From NCBI GenBank assembly GCA_903824665.1, contig CAIJXT010000035.1, positions 1 to 64,000 of the forward strand: a stretch of DNA of 64,000 nt, given 5' to 3'. The translations under genes and the position numbers were made by a program. This document shows positions 8,877-17,137 of the stretch, piece after piece. How positions within the stretch are numbered: position 1 is the stretch's first letter; every line of letters starts with the position of its first letter. The notes under the pieces were generated by a model. The model was given only the letters and a program-made list of their open reading frames with translations, did not search any database and was not told where the DNA came from. The stretch comes from an uncultured Bacteroidota bacterium. Lineage in GTDB: Bacteria > Bacteroidota > Bacteroidia > Chitinophagales > Chitinophagaceae.

Positions 8877-8996
8877 AGGCGGTGGTCTGAGTTCGAATTT
8901 TTTTTTGGGAAGATTTGAGGGCTATAGAGGAGTATGGATGCTCGTATTCCAATTGAAATCTGCATGTTTGTTGTTGGCGGGGACTCCGGCAACGAT
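8877..8996 (+). repeat. Dispersed intergenic repeat, copy A
   Basis: This copy shares with copy B (14536-14661) an upstream part (GTTCGAATTTTT, then GATTTGAGGGCTATAGAGGA) and a downstream part (GTATTCCAATTGAA, then TTGTTGTTGGCG and GGCAACG). The stem that is perfect in copy B is imperfect here. It ends just at the stop of the lipoprotein gene at 9001. Confidence 0.55.
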
Positions 8997-9000
8997 GTAC

Positions 9001-9543
9001 TTATTTGTCGATCGCAGGATAAAACACCGCCCTAACTGCACTATCGTAGCCCTTGTCATAGCCCCGTTCAAAGTATTTGGCAACATAAGTGCCATCCTTC
9101 ATCAGTTCCTGGAAGCCAATTGTACCGATTGCCGCTGTATCTAAATCGCGAAAGTTCGCCCCCAGGGAGGGTAAGATCTTCATGTGGTCTGTGAGGATAT
9201 TAATTGATAAGATCGAATAACGTGTGCATATCGTTAGATGAGAAAGTGCGACTGGCACACAAGTGTCCTTGTATTTGCTATCAATGGTGTACGCTATGAA
9301 CGAGTCTATTTTTCTCCATTCAATGATGTAGGCAAAATCCCGGGACAAACCTAGTTTGTCCCAGAACCGCTCTACAACCCAATCTTTAGTGGTATTCTCA
9401 TCTATGTGACTGTAGTCAAATACTGTTGATATCCTAATGTTTGTATCGACTGGAACTGACACAGCCGTGTCTGGCTCGGGGGCATTTCCACATGATACAA
9501 TAAACAAGGTAATGATAATTGACAATGCACGTCTTGTCTTCAT
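9001..9543 (-). CDS. Hypothetical lipoprotein
   Basis: A 180-residue protein with a lipoprotein signal peptide: basic start MKTRRA, hydrophobic core, lipobox IVSC with the lipid-bearing Cys at about residue 18, then GNAPEPDTAV. The mature part is soluble and has no motif I recognise. It ends with a DKGYDSAVRAVFYPAIDK segment. It stands alone, with long spacers on both sides, and the dispersed repeat lies immediately beyond its stop codon. Membrane location is well supported; the function is unknown. Confidence 0.7.
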   Translation of the reverse strand: MKTRRALSIIITLFIVSCGNAPEPDTAVSVPVDTNIRISTVFDYSHIDENTTKDWVVERFWDKLGLSRDFAYIIEWRKIDSFIAYTIDSKYKDTCVPVALSHLTICTRYSILSINILTDHMKILPSLGANFRDLDTAAIGTIGFQELMKDGTYVAKYFERGYDKGYDSAVRAVFYPAIDK

Positions 9544-9908
9544 ATTTCCCCTATTTATGATGCGCGTTTTACACTTAATTTAGCAAGCGGTTTATCCCTA
9601 TAATCCTGGATTATTTTGTGCTTTCTGCCTATCTAATGAGATGTGATTCTAAAAGTAAGTTATTTTATCAGTTTTAACATCACCCGCTGTTTGTGAAGGG
9701 TGGCTGGGTATCGCAAACTGCAAATAGAATCTTCCCGATAACTATCGTGACTATATGGTATTTCATCCTGAATCACCAACATTTGGGCAACGCACCTAAA
9801 ACAAATGTTGGCGGGTGCAATCCTGCGCATAAGTATCCCATTTCAATCTACGGAATCAAAAAAAGCTTCGCCGCCTAAACAAAATCCAGCTTTTTTCGGA
9901 AAGTAGCT

Positions 9909-9988
9909 CTGATCAATGTGCTGCAATGATTGTTAATCGTCAAACTATTTTTTGTTGGGTTTTAAAGGCTATCAGAGGGATACAAGGA
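9909..9988 (+). repeat. Dispersed intergenic repeat, copy E (upstream half only)
   Basis: It shares GATCAATGTGCTG with copy C (28314-28444). It also shares CAAACTATTTT and AAAGGCTATCAGAGG-like segments with copies A and D. The stem-loop half is absent. Confidence 0.45.
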
Positions 9989-10054
9989 GCATGAAGAACT
10001 GGTGCACTAAAAACCATACAAATAACAACCTGTTATTATTTAAAAACAAAGTAG

Positions 10055-10062
10055 TATTTTTG
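10055..10062 (+). promoter_or_regulatory. Bacteroidota -7 box (TATTTTTG)
   Basis: TATTTTTG fits TAnnTTTG and lies 24 nt before the ATG at 10087. Because the longer frame from 9952 would start upstream of this box, it supports the signal-peptide start at 10087. Confidence 0.45.
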
Positions 10063-10086
10063 TACTTCACCTTAAATTTAGCCCTT

Positions 10087-10983
10087 ATGAAATTCCTGTA
10101 TACTCTTCTTCTTTCGCTAACAAGTTTTGGTGCATTTGCACAATATTCTATTTATCAGAATTTCGAAACCCCAAACGACGATTTCAGGACCAATTTTTAT
10201 ATTGACACAGTCAATTGCAGTAACAATCTCTGGCAAATAGGCAGGCCGCAAAAAGCGTTTTTTGATTCTGCATATAGTTATCCAAATGCAATAGTTACTG
10301 ATACCTTGAACCAGTATCCTGTAAATGACACATCAATATTCTATTTGACGATGGCAGGGTCTTATCATGCTCTTCTCTCGTTGTCTTTTTATTTTAAACT
10401 TGATATAGACACGCTTGCAACAGCCAAAATGGAGTTGTCGGGAGACGGCGGTCTGAACTGGATAAACCCTATTACAGAAGACACAACGTTTATGTTTTAC
10501 TGGGTGGGCGGGAAGCCCCGTTTTGATACATCAACTACAGGCTGGCGTAAATTTGACCTAAATATGGATACTTGGTCCCAGTCTTACCCGGGCTCTCACT
10601 TTTCTTTTCCCCACTACCGTACTTCAGACACCATAATATATCGTTTCACATTTATAACGGGCGATTCATTAGTTCACCATGACGGCTGGATAATGGATAA
10701 CTTTAGAGGATTGAACACTGCACGGGTAGGGATGGACAAGGTCGAAGAAATTTCATCAGTTATTTTTCCCAACCCCAGCAACGGGACAATTTTTCTGAGG
10801 CCCAACTTTCGTGGCACAGCAGAAGATCGCATTGTTGTGTATGATATGCATGGGCAACAGGTATATGAGGCTGTTCCGTTTGGTAGTTTGCCAATAAACC
10901 TACCTTTGTCTGATGGTGTATATACAGTGAAGTATATTGGTGTTTCCGGCGTCACAACAAACAGGGTTGTGATCATAAAATAG
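10087..10983 (+). CDS. Secreted protein with T9SS type A sorting domain
   Basis: A 298-residue exported protein. The signal peptide MKFLYTLLLSLTSFGAFAQ is followed by a beta-rich region with DTSTTGWRKFDLNMDTW and FTFITGDSLVHHDGWIMDNF, which resembles the jellyroll (MAM/CUB-like) domains of Bacteroidota surface proteins. The last 75 residues form a sorting domain (VIFPNPSNGTIFL, VYDMHGQQVYEA, GVYTVKYI). The start at 10087 is set by the signal peptide and by the -7 box just upstream. It is convergent with the DUF1501 gene, with 8 nt between the stops. The substrate or partner is unknown. Confidence 0.8.
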   Translation: MKFLYTLLLSLTSFGAFAQYSIYQNFETPNDDFRTNFYIDTVNCSNNLWQIGRPQKAFFDSAYSYPNAIVTDTLNQYPVNDTSIFYLTMAGSYHALLSLSFYFKLDIDTLATAKMELSGDGGLNWINPITEDTTFMFYWVGGKPRFDTSTTGWRKFDLNMDTWSQSYPGSHFSFPHYRTSDTIIYRFTFITGDSLVHHDGWIMDNFRGLNTARVGMDKVEEISSVIFPNPSNGTIFLRPNFRGTAEDRIVVYDMHGQQVYEAVPFGSLPINLPLSDGVYTVKYIGVSGVTTNRVVIIK

Positions 10984-10991
10984 GACAGCAA

Positions 10992-12551
10992 CTACCCGGC
11001 GACCACTAGTGCGATTGTATTGCGGTACGCTCCATTAGTAATCGTGTAGAGGTAGGTTCCAGAGGGCATATTATCTCTGTTAAATGAAACTTCATAAACA
11101 CCTGGGTCGAAACTCTGGTTTACCAATTCACGTACAATGCGCCCCGCATAATCTCTCAATACTATGTTGGTTTGTCCGCCATGTGAAATGAATTTTATTG
11201 TTGTGATACTTGTGACTGGGTTGGGGTAATTCTGAAACAAGATATTGTTGCCGGAACCCGAAACTTCGTCTTTCACCTTGAAAATGGCCAAAGGCGCATA
11301 TTCTTTTTTTAGCACACTGTCTGCATCTTCTTTACTGATGCCAAGCCAGTCTTCCAATATCGCAGCATACACCCTGCGGTAGTCATATTGCATCTCGGTG
11401 TTATCGTGGTAATCTGCATTGGCTGGGATTACGGGATTGCTACCAATAATGCCGGGGATAACATTTTTGCCAAACACGAAGACAGGTCCGGATGTACCGT
11501 GATCTGTTCCGGCGGCACCATTTGAAATAATGCGCCTTCCAAATTCTGAAAATGTCATCGCACTTACCTTGTCGTCGATCTTAAGCAATCGGCAGTCGTC
11601 AAAAAATGCATAAACGGCCTCGGATAAATGTGCCAGCAGGTTAGCATGCTGCCCTGTATGGGTGGCATTTGGAACGGCTTGCGCTGCATGTGTATCAAAA
11701 GAGCCAAGGCTTACCACATATACTTGTGTCTTTAGTCCGCCGCCTATTAATCTGGCAACAATCCTTAGTTGGTCGGCCAGGGCATTGTTTTCGGGATATT
11801 TATCGGACAAATTCCGAGCCTTGCCGGCGGCCTTTTGCAACGAGAAGGTATATTGCTGTGTTTGCTGAGCCATAAACCGTAGAAATGAAAGTTCGTGCCC
11901 GGCGGGTGTATCAGGCACATTTCCTACTGTATTAGTGATCAGGTTGTAAAAATCGTTGATGTCGGTGACTGATGTTCCCATACACACATCCTGACCTATG
12001 AGGCAGGTGGAAATTGTAGTGCCTATCTCGATAGCCGGCGGATCGGGATGCAATTGGTTGGGGTATCCCTGCGGGTATCCTTTAAATTCATTTGAAAGGT
12101 ACCTGCCGACCCAGCCGTTATTTAATATTTGGTCTGTATCAGATCCGGTAAGCCAAACGTCTGTAGCCTTGAAGTGTGAAAAATGGGGATTGGGGTAAGA
12201 CACACCCTGAACTATATTTACCATACCTTCATCATACATACTCCGGATAAAACCCATAGAAGGGTGCAATGCTGTATTGCTGATGCCTGTGATGGGCAAT
12301 ACTCTGTTTTCGGGTATCAAAATATTACCTCGCGCGGCGGAAAGTGCTGTGTATTGATCTAGAGGGATTACCGTATTGATACCATCGTTGCCGCCTACCA
12401 GCTGTATCAGAACAATAACATTATCGTTAACAGACGTTACACCTAATATCTGGTTAAGTGTAGCATTCGCAAGAGCCCTTACCGGAAATCCATTGATCAT
12501 CAGAGAAAGCCCTGCTGCCGGCATCATTTTCAAAAAGTCACTACGGTTCAT
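10992..12551 (-). CDS. DUF1501 family secreted protein with T9SS sorting domain
   Basis: A 519-residue protein. Its N terminus NRSDFLKMMPAAGLSLMIN is a weak signal peptide without a twin arginine. The DUF1501 body follows (LVGGNDGINTVIPLDQY, GVSYPNPHFSHFKATDVW, SLGSFDTHAAQ, TFSEFGRRI, GTDHGTSGPVFVFG). Conserved His and Asp residues recall the alkaline-phosphatase-like fold to which DUF1501 has been compared. The last 75 residues are a sorting domain (LFQNYPNPVTSITTIKF, SGTYLYTITNG). DUF1501 and DUF1800 proteins are commonly encoded side by side, as here, with 20 nt between the genes. The biochemical role is not established. Confidence 0.85.
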   Translation of the reverse strand: MNRSDFLKMMPAAGLSLMINGFPVRALANATLNQILGVTSVNDNVIVLIQLVGGNDGINTVIPLDQYTALSAARGNILIPENRVLPITGISNTALHPSMGFIRSMYDEGMVNIVQGVSYPNPHFSHFKATDVWLTGSDTDQILNNGWVGRYLSNEFKGYPQGYPNQLHPDPPAIEIGTTISTCLIGQDVCMGTSVTDINDFYNLITNTVGNVPDTPAGHELSFLRFMAQQTQQYTFSLQKAAGKARNLSDKYPENNALADQLRIVARLIGGGLKTQVYVVSLGSFDTHAAQAVPNATHTGQHANLLAHLSEAVYAFFDDCRLLKIDDKVSAMTFSEFGRRIISNGAAGTDHGTSGPVFVFGKNVIPGIIGSNPVIPANADYHDNTEMQYDYRRVYAAILEDWLGISKEDADSVLKKEYAPLAIFKVKDEVSGSGNNILFQNYPNPVTSITTIKFISHGGQTNIVLRDYAGRIVRELVNQSFDPGVYEVSFNRDNMPSGTYLYTITNGAYRNTIALVVAG

Positions 12552-12571
12552 GGGTTGGAAGGTGTTTTAGG

Positions 12572-14287
12572 TCAGCAAAGATGGAACTCTGGTAAACGTA
12601 ACAGCGCAATCAATAAAGATCTCAGACGGGCCTGAATAATATTTCTGTTCATTTCTGATGGGTCAGCTATATATGCTTTCCATGCTTCGGTCCAGTAGGA
12701 TGGTGTGACCTGACCTGAAAGCAGGATGCCAATCAGGCTGCTTTTTTGAGTTTCTGCAATATCAATTCCTAAAAGAATCGTCACCATCCAATTGATGAGC
12801 AATCGCGGGTCAGCTACATTGGGACACTTTTCTGCAAACTTTATTACATCGACGAATATTGGCGTATTGGTACCCGTGTCTAATCCGTCGATGAGCAGCG
12901 CATCTGAAAACTGCATACGTGCCGGAAAGGTGCTGGAATTAATCCAACATTGATAATAAGCCGGGGACCTATAATACGCAGGCCAGCCGGCAACGTTTGG
13001 TGGGTCGCCCAGGTTGAGACCATTCAACTCTGCATAAGTATGAATAGTTTTTAAAATACTGTATCTTTCAGCAACACCGTTCACATTCGACATATCTACA
13101 CTGAATGTGCGTAGTATGCCCACCATAAAATCTAGTGGGGTTTTAATGTAGCATCCTATATTGTACCCATCGTAGAAATGCTGGCTTTTTAATAGTTTAT
13201 CCAACACAGGTTTTACTTCAAAATTATTTGCAATCAATATTTGGGAAAGCGGCTTGATAATATGTGTGTCAATGTCTTCTGTGATGTTGTAGTAAACAAA
13301 AAAGCGATACAATTTTGTGCACAAAAAGTGAGCGGTCTCGCTTTTTTCGAAGATCATATTAATCAGCTCGTCAGTTTCCGTTGCACCATCAATGCCGGTG
13401 CGCCCGGTAATGATCTTGTTATTATAAAAAGACGAAAACTGCTTGTCCGACTCGTCATGCCATTTAGGCACAAAATAGCTTTCAAATACAGAGCTGTTTA
13501 TACTCCACCCTGTAAGTACTCTTGCTGCGCTTTTTACATCATCTTCATTATAGTTGTTTTTATTGTTGTTGCCAAGTGTAAATAGTTCCTGGAGTTCGCG
13601 TGCATAGTTTTCATCAGGGTGATTTTTTGTATTGACGTACCCATTAAGATAAAGTAGCATTGCCGGGTCAACTGTTACTTCTTTGACCAGGTTTTTGAAG
13701 TTGCCCAAAGCTTTTATCCGCAGTTTCTCAAAGTGCTTGTAGCTAAGCCTTGCATCTTCTAGGACTAGAACCTGTGTGGCGAAATGATTATGCCAAAAAA
13801 GCAACATCTTCTCTATAATACTTAAGCCCTGATTGATCATCTGCCCAATCCACCAAGACTTCAAAGATTCGGCTCTGGAGAAATTTAGTCCAGCGCTACC
13901 AAAATCGGCGTCTATCCATGTTTCGCCAGCAGGAACTCCGGTGACATCCTGATTGCCAGCAGATGTGTAATTATTAAGCGGTGGATTTAGAATTGCTGCG
14001 GGTGCTGACAATAAAAGGTCTACAGATTCTTGCATGGTCATTGCAGACAAAGTGTTTATATCTTGTTGCCTGACTCCGAACATAGTCCGGTTAATTAAGT
14101 GCTTTATTTCTACCTCTGTCCAATTACCCGTGTATTGGTCAAGTGATAGTGATGTGCTTTTTTTTGATACCGGGAGACTTTTGTTGGCATATCTCTTGAA
14201 AATAGTATCGTCAGAAGGATCAAGGATATCTGGCTGCGACGTTGTCTGGAGTGCGATAAAAAACTGTTTTCGGGTCAAAGGTGGCAT
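12572..14287 (-). CDS. DUF1800 family protein
   Basis: A 571-residue DUF1800 protein. Family blocks seen are WTEVEIKHLINRTMFG, the LSKxAP-like AILNPPLNNY region, SLKSWWIGQMINQG, KMLLFWHNHFATQ, the YLNGYVNTKNHPDENYARELQELFTLG block, and SAARVLTGWSI. NPPNVAGWPAY-like residues (DPPNVAGWPAYY) close the domain. No signal peptide is evident in MPPLTRKQFFIALQ, which is odd for a partner of an exported protein. It precedes the DUF1501 gene on the same strand and is very likely co-transcribed. The function is unknown; a joint role at the cell surface is inferred. Confidence 0.85.
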   Translation of the reverse strand: MPPLTRKQFFIALQTTSQPDILDPSDDTIFKRYANKSLPVSKKSTSLSLDQYTGNWTEVEIKHLINRTMFGVRQQDINTLSAMTMQESVDLLLSAPAAILNPPLNNYTSAGNQDVTGVPAGETWIDADFGSAGLNFSRAESLKSWWIGQMINQGLSIIEKMLLFWHNHFATQVLVLEDARLSYKHFEKLRIKALGNFKNLVKEVTVDPAMLLYLNGYVNTKNHPDENYARELQELFTLGNNNKNNYNEDDVKSAARVLTGWSINSSVFESYFVPKWHDESDKQFSSFYNNKIITGRTGIDGATETDELINMIFEKSETAHFLCTKLYRFFVYYNITEDIDTHIIKPLSQILIANNFEVKPVLDKLLKSQHFYDGYNIGCYIKTPLDFMVGILRTFSVDMSNVNGVAERYSILKTIHTYAELNGLNLGDPPNVAGWPAYYRSPAYYQCWINSSTFPARMQFSDALLIDGLDTGTNTPIFVDVIKFAEKCPNVADPRLLINWMVTILLGIDIAETQKSSLIGILLSGQVTPSYWTEAWKAYIADPSEMNRNIIQARLRSLLIALLRLPEFHLC

Positions 14288-14709
14288 GTGATAGTTTTAT
14301 CTGGTTGAGTATTTTATGCCTATACTGAAAATGTAAATATAAGGTATTTCTAAATAGTAACCATGATGGTTAGGTTATAGCTCGGTCTACCCGAATAACC
14401 CATAAATGCCTGATTTCACAAGCCAGTAGTTTGATATAACTGAATATCAGTTATGCAAAGCATTGAAAGCGGGACGGAAATTGAAAAAGGAGCGACTAAA
14501 GTTATATGTTACAATTCGCTCTGCTTTTCTCATACTGTGCGGCGAAATTGTGAAAGTTCAAATTTTTTAGGGAGGATTTTAGGGCTGTTGTGGACTTTTG
14601 CGGCTAGTATTCCAATTGAATTTGGTTCGTGTGTTGTTGGCGGCGACGCCAACAACGGCGGAAATTTACTCGGGTGGAAGGGCCCCGATAACAGGCATTC
14701 CGAAGGTAT
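14288..14709. other. 422-nt spacer holding repeat copy B
   Basis: No gene is supported. The overlapping plus-strand frame of 141 codons runs into the DUF4919 gene in antisense and resembles nothing I know. The main content is copy B of the dispersed repeat. Confidence 0.55.
14536..14661 (+). repeat. Dispersed intergenic repeat, copy B, with perfect stem-loop
   Basis: This is the best-preserved copy. The upstream half begins TGTGCGGCG and shares GTTCAAATTTTTTAGGGAGG with copy D. The downstream half ends in a perfect 10-bp hairpin, GTTGTTGGCG (14633-14642) and CGCCAACAAC (14647-14656), around a GCGA loop (a GNRA tetraloop if transcribed). Confidence 0.6.
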
Positions 14710-15474
14710 TTACCGGTCCTTTTTTTTCTTTGATTGTTTTTCGTCTTTCACTTGCTTTTTGTTGGTTTTTTGTAAGAAATCATCCAATCCAAACAGTTTT
14801 CGTTCTTCAGCCAATATTTGCTCGATGTTGAAATATATCCCCTTGATATCGTATTTGTTTTCGCCAACTTTAAGGTAGTCGCAATCTTTTATGAGGGATT
14901 GCGATCCTCCAAATTTAAGCCCCATTATAGAAAGGAAGGAATATTCGTCGCTGACAGATCCAATATGGAACCCCGAGTTTTCGGTTCTTCCATCGCCAGT
15001 GGCAACTATTGCCTGCAGTATCATCTTTAGTTTATAGGCGTATTTGGCAGCGCGTGCATCGTTTAGTTTTTGGCAAACGCTGTTTAGCTTATACAAAGTA
15101 CCCAGATCAAAGGGCATTGTATCATGTAGTTTCAGAAAATACCCAAGCAATTGTATAAGATCGTTGTCGGTAAGTGTTTCTTTTTTATAAACAGCTTTTA
15201 TAGAGTCGTTTAGTCCCTGATTGTGGTCGAATATTGAAGCGCCTTCCTGGAAAAATTTTCCATAATACAACAAGTGTATTTGGTATTGGGAGAGCGTGGT
15301 GTCGTTGTGCCGATACCTTTTGAGCAACACAGGGTAGTAGAAAATTGTATTTTTCACCTTTGTTACTGAGTCAATGTAGGCATAGTTGGGTGTTGCAAAT
15401 GAAGGTTGTTGCTGAGACCAGCATTGTGCTGAATTCAAAGCAAAAATGCAAAAAAATAGGATGCGAGAGATCAT
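14710..15474 (-). CDS. DUF4919 family exported protein
   Basis: A 254-residue protein. The signal peptide MISRILFFCIFALNSAQCWS is followed by the family pattern: YAYIDSVTKVKNTIFYYPVLLKR split by RYRHNDTTLS, then YQIHLLYYGKFFQEGASIF. The C-terminal part has GFHIGSVSDEYSFLSIMGLKF and the terminal basic tail KKQVKDEKQSKKKKDR. The DUF4919 family is common in Bacteroidota and has no known function. I chose the ATG at 15474 because the longer frame runs through a repeat and a promoter, and this start gives a clean signal peptide. Confidence 0.75.
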   Translation of the reverse strand: MISRILFFCIFALNSAQCWSQQQPSFATPNYAYIDSVTKVKNTIFYYPVLLKRYRHNDTTLSQYQIHLLYYGKFFQEGASIFDHNQGLNDSIKAVYKKETLTDNDLIQLLGYFLKLHDTMPFDLGTLYKLNSVCQKLNDARAAKYAYKLKMILQAIVATGDGRTENSGFHIGSVSDEYSFLSIMGLKFGGSQSLIKDCDYLKVGENKYDIKGIYFNIEQILAEERKLFGLDDFLQKTNKKQVKDEKQSKKKKDR

Positions 15475-15486
15475 GCAGGTTTTTTG

Positions 15487-15513
15487 CAAATATACAATTC
15501 CGATGTAAGACAA
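15487..15513 (-). promoter_or_regulatory. Promoter of the DUF4919 gene
   Basis: On the minus strand, TTG (15513-15511) is followed 16 nt later by TATATTTG (15494-15487), which fits TAnnTTTG. It lies 12 nt before the ATG at 15474. The upstream element falls inside the repeat that starts at 15497. Confidence 0.5.
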
Positions 15514-15752
15514 CGAGACAATGACATTGGAAAGCTTCCCGTCCTGAAATTGGATCATTGTTGGCAAACAAGAACTTGCCTGCTGAAATGTGGTGGTTAT
15601 TCTCTCCTTATCAATATTATGAAAAGTGGTAAAATGTAAGTCATACCAAACAATATGTAATTTTTTAAGGTATGTGCCGCGTAATTTGAGTATACAGATT
15701 TCCAGTTTGATTTCAGTGAAAGTGATTTGAGGTTTAGAGGAAAGATCAACAT
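15497..15752 (+). repeat. yihY leader repeat, copy 1
   Basis: It resembles 16863-17070 from its first bases (ATTCCGATG, AGACAA, CGTCCTGAAAT, TGCCTGC, TGTGGTTAT, GAAAAGTGGTAAAA). Its second half also resembles 19649-19800, the leader of the intact yihY gene (GTTTGATTTCAGTGAA). It leads directly into the decayed yihY fragment. Confidence 0.65.
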
Positions 15753-15980
15753 CCGGACAGATGAGCAAAATAACAACAATATTGTACAGCGCAAGCTGTC
15801 ATTCGCCGTGGGTATTGAATTTGGTGAAAGCTACATTTGGTGGGGTTGTTGATGATAAAATTACCAAGCTAAGTGCCCTCGCTTGCAAACTATACTCTGT
15901 TTTCAATGGGGCCTCTATTGGTTCTCAGCATATCGTTCTGTAGCTTGTTTTTTAGAGCGGGAAACGATTGAAGTGTTTTA
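15753..15980 (+). pseudogene. Decayed 5-prime fragment of yihY/brkB
   Basis: This is a partial copy of the first ~76 codons of the intact gene at 19801. Conserved runs include TTGGTGAAAGCTACATTTGG and TATACTCTGTTTTCAATGGG. The frame reads NLVKATFGGVVDDKITKLSA against NLVKATFGGFVDDKITKLSA in the intact protein. The start codon is lost (CCG in place of ATG) and indels shift the frame after LSA. Homology ends near 15980. The leader is duplicated too, so this is a segmental duplication and not a separate gene. Confidence 0.75.
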
Positions 15981-16017
15981 TGAAAAATTTCAAAAAAAAA
16001 TTACAGATTCAAGCATT

Positions 16018-16058
16018 AAAAAGCCGGGTATTACACTAATATGTGTAGTAATACCCGG
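16018..16058 (-). terminator. Rho-independent terminator of the small exported protein gene
   Basis: Perfect 11-bp arms CCGGGTATTAC (16024-16034) and GTAATACCCGG (16048-16058). On the minus strand the hairpin is followed by CTTTTTAATG. It lies 31 nt beyond the stop of the gene at 16089. A partial echo of one arm (GGGTATTACACTAATA) recurs near 16580. Confidence 0.75.
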
Positions 16059-16088
16059 TCATTTTAAATTATATACTTTTCCGTTTGG

Positions 16089-16370
16089 TTATTTATCATT
16101 CATCTGTTTATCCAAAGTACGCTTTTCAGCATTCACACGACGCTGTTTTTTGTGCATTTTGCGTACCTTCTTATCCATTTTTGCTTTTTTGCGGTCGGCC
16201 TTGTCTTGCTTATTGTCCATTTTGTTTTTGGTCTCATTTATACCCGCCTGTTTTCTGTCCGCCTTTCTCTGTGCCCGCTCTTCTTTCTTAGTAGGTATTC
16301 TATCCTGAGCAATTGCCGTTGCAGTACTCATTCCCAAAACCATAATGGCCATAATAATGCTTTTTTTCAT
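16089..16370 (-). CDS. Small basic exported protein
   Basis: A 93-residue protein with a signal peptide (MKKSIIMAIMVLGMSTATAIAQ). A mature part of about 70 residues is almost entirely Lys, Arg, Asp, Glu and Gln (DRKQAGINETKNKMDNKQDK and similar), predicted as one long charged helix or coiled coil. Similar short, highly charged exported proteins are frequent in Bacteroidota but have no assigned role. It has its own hairpin terminator. I regard it as real because of the signal peptide and terminator, and I cannot assign a function. Confidence 0.65.
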   Translation of the reverse strand: MKKSIIMAIMVLGMSTATAIAQDRIPTKKEERAQRKADRKQAGINETKNKMDNKQDKADRKKAKMDKKVRKMHKKQRRVNAEKRTLDKQMNDK

Positions 16371-16862
16371 AATTCATTTTTTTATCGGCTGCTATCAACG
16401 AATTTTCTTATTCTATGATTTTTATAGCTGCTTTTTTGTGACTTTAATTATTTATGATGTTATAATGTGTGTGTTTTTCCTTTCACGATAGTAGTTTCGA
16501 ATAGTTTTTCATCGTGTATTTCGCAGCAATACCCCATTCAACTCGTTACCTCCACAAAGGTATTGCAGGAGCCTGCCCGGGGTATTACACTAATAAAGCA
16601 ATCTGTTACATATTTCACATTTTCTCGCATGTAACACGATAGATCAATGGTCCCATTTTTTTTGCTAACCAGCCCATACACACCCTAAAAAGGTTCAAAA
16701 AACGAATTGCCAGCCCTCTGCAGCGTCAAAAATTTCATGTTACACAGGCTCCGTGAAATGATACGCAACTATCAGAAACGTCAGCTGTTGAAACGACGTA
16801 TGTATGGCTGCTTTTTGCGACTTTTTATCAAGAAAGATTGAAGTTGAGCTATCCCCAATGCG
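16371..16862. other. 492-nt spacer without a gene
   Basis: I see no supported gene. A short echo of the preceding terminator arm (CCGGGGTATTACACTAATA) lies at about 16577-16595. The region is otherwise AT-rich and featureless up to the leader repeat at 16863. Confidence 0.5.
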
Positions 16863-17070
16863 ATTCCGATGAAAGACAATGCGACAAGGACTTTGCCGAA
16901 TAAACCGTCCTGAAATAGAACCAATGTTAGCAATAATAGCATGCCTGCCGAAATGCTGTGGTTATACGCTCTTTATCGATACAGTGAAAAGTGGTAAAAA
17001 TGTAAGTAATACCAAATAATAACTGTTTTTTTTAAGTCTGTGCTGTGTAGCTCTAGTATACATATATCAC
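16863..17070 (+). repeat. yihY leader repeat, copy 2, upstream of the AraC gene
   Basis: It shares with copy 1 the order ATTCCGATG, AAGACAA, CCGTCCTGAAAT, TGCCTGC and TGTGGTTAT. With both other copies it shares CTCTTTATCGATAC-like and GAAAAGTGGTAAAAATGTAA segments. No yihY coding part follows; the AraC gene starts 67 nt later. It may carry the promoter of that operon. Confidence 0.65.
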
Positions 17071-17137
17071 AAGCCAAGCTTTTTTGTTTAAAGATAAAAG
17101 AATACAAAATATCGTATATTCGATACAGCAATGTCAT

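Larger units (their letters stand above)
8079..9000. other. 922-nt spacer without a supported gene
   Basis: The short open frames here have no recognisable protein and overlap each other in several frames. What is visible is a cluster of DnaA-box-like sites and an 11-bp tandem repeat (8315-8433), a stretch rich in homopolymer runs, and a copy of the dispersed intergenic repeat at 8877-8996. Confidence 0.6.
9544..10086. other. 543-nt spacer with an inverted repeat and a repeat copy
   Basis: No supported gene. It holds a perfect 10-bp inverted repeat (CCAACATTTG at 9776-9785 and CAAATGTTGG at 9802-9811), copy E of the dispersed repeat (9909-9988), and the promoter of the next gene. Confidence 0.6.

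Noticed and set aside
8149-8918. Several overlapping frames of 78-127 codons in the 8.1-9.0 kb spacer
   Set aside because: They overlap one another on both strands, have biased composition, and no recognisable domain or start signals.
9693-9878. 61-codon frame upstream of the T9SS gene at 10087
   Set aside because: It spans an inverted repeat, has no similarity I recognise, and no start signal.
14453-14878. Plus-strand frame of 141 codons
   Set aside because: Half of it is antisense to the DUF4919 gene and the rest is the dispersed repeat; no protein features.
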